Origin: an uncultured Bacilli bacterium
GTDB lineage: Bacteria > Bacillota_I > Bacilli_A > RF39 > UBA660
Length of the DNA: 13,489 nt
Assembly: GCA_910586635.1 (NCBI GenBank)
Contig: CAJUJA010000034.1
Coordinates: forward strand, 1-13,489
Direction of reading: 5' to 3'
Shown: piece after piece, positions 13,458-13,489 of the stretch
Position numbering within the stretch: position 1 is the stretch's first letter
How the letters are laid out: each line of letters starts with the position of its first letter
Program-made: the position numbers and the translations under genes
The notes under the pieces: model-generated
The model's database searches: none
What the model was told of the DNA's origin: nothing
The model's input: the letters and a program-made list of their open reading frames with translations, nothing else

Positions 13458-13489
13458 TTATATAGATTACTATTTTACAAAAGTAAAAA

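Noticed and set aside
13375..13489. An open frame from CTG 13375 to the window end (begins LNFAELSTYQKNYF), 5 bases after a GGG-rich ribosome-like site.
   Set aside because: It lacks an ordinary start codon and runs straight through a near-perfect terminator hairpin, so the attenuator reading is preferred. Sequence beyond the window would decide.
1..13489. Possible mycoplasma-type code (TGA as tryptophan), considered because of the AT-rich DNA and the -LAFA tag.
   Set aside because: TGA ends the gene before eno exactly at the eno start, tryptophan is encoded by TGG, and cell-wall genes are present.
1..13489. CRISPR arrays, tRNA or rRNA genes.
   Set aside because: No regularly spaced repeats and no cloverleaf or rRNA signature were seen other than the tRNA-like part of tmRNA.

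Overview
The window is AT-rich DNA from a low-GC Gram-positive bacterium of the Bacilli type. The evidence is the chromosomal order eno, secG, rnr, smpB, ssrA, strong AGGAGG-type ribosome sites, and TTGNNN/TATAAT promoters, often with an extended TGn. TGA is a stop codon: it ends the 131-codon gene before eno. The standard bacterial code therefore applies, and murD plus a FemAB-type gene show that a cell wall is made. Erysipelotrichales or an RF39-like Bacilli lineage is plausible, but I cannot fix the taxon from the sequence alone.

Bases 1-8290 are ordinary core chromosome. A FemAB-family peptidoglycan cross-bridge enzyme (minus strand) and murD (plus strand) diverge from a shared intergenic region with two recognisable promoters. 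murD is followed by an unrecognised 131-residue protein translationally coupled to eno (ATGA overlap). Next come an unrecognised 100-residue protein, secG with its own promoter and terminator, rnr (RNase R), smpB, and the tmRNA gene ssrA (7880-8224), which encodes the tag AKLNITGNSNTQLAFA. RNase R, SmpB and tmRNA act together in trans-translation and in degradation of non-stop mRNA.

From about 8300 to the end the content is accessory and looks like part of a mobilizable element inserted downstream of ssrA. It holds a small unknown gene, an unknown protein whose first strand resembles a serine-recombinase N-terminus, and a MobV/Pre-type relaxase. After these come a divergently transcribed XRE regulator with a set of TTCACTA/TAGTGAA operator-like boxes, a three-gene operon (unknown, XRE, AbrB-like), a dense cluster of hairpins resembling a MobV oriT (12109-12203), a run of terminators, and an unknown minus-strand gene of 237 residues. 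No integrase or transposase lies in the window, so the ends of the element are not defined.

Three things deserve most attention. The relaxase appears damaged at its metal site (Asn replaces the first ligand His, and about six residues after the HxH motif seem missing). A strong oriT candidate nevertheless remains. At the right end, a promoter followed by three mutually exclusive hairpins (13373-13457) looks like a transcription attenuator for a gene beyond the window. A second leader with a terminator and an orphan Shine-Dalgarno sequence precedes the gene at 8984.
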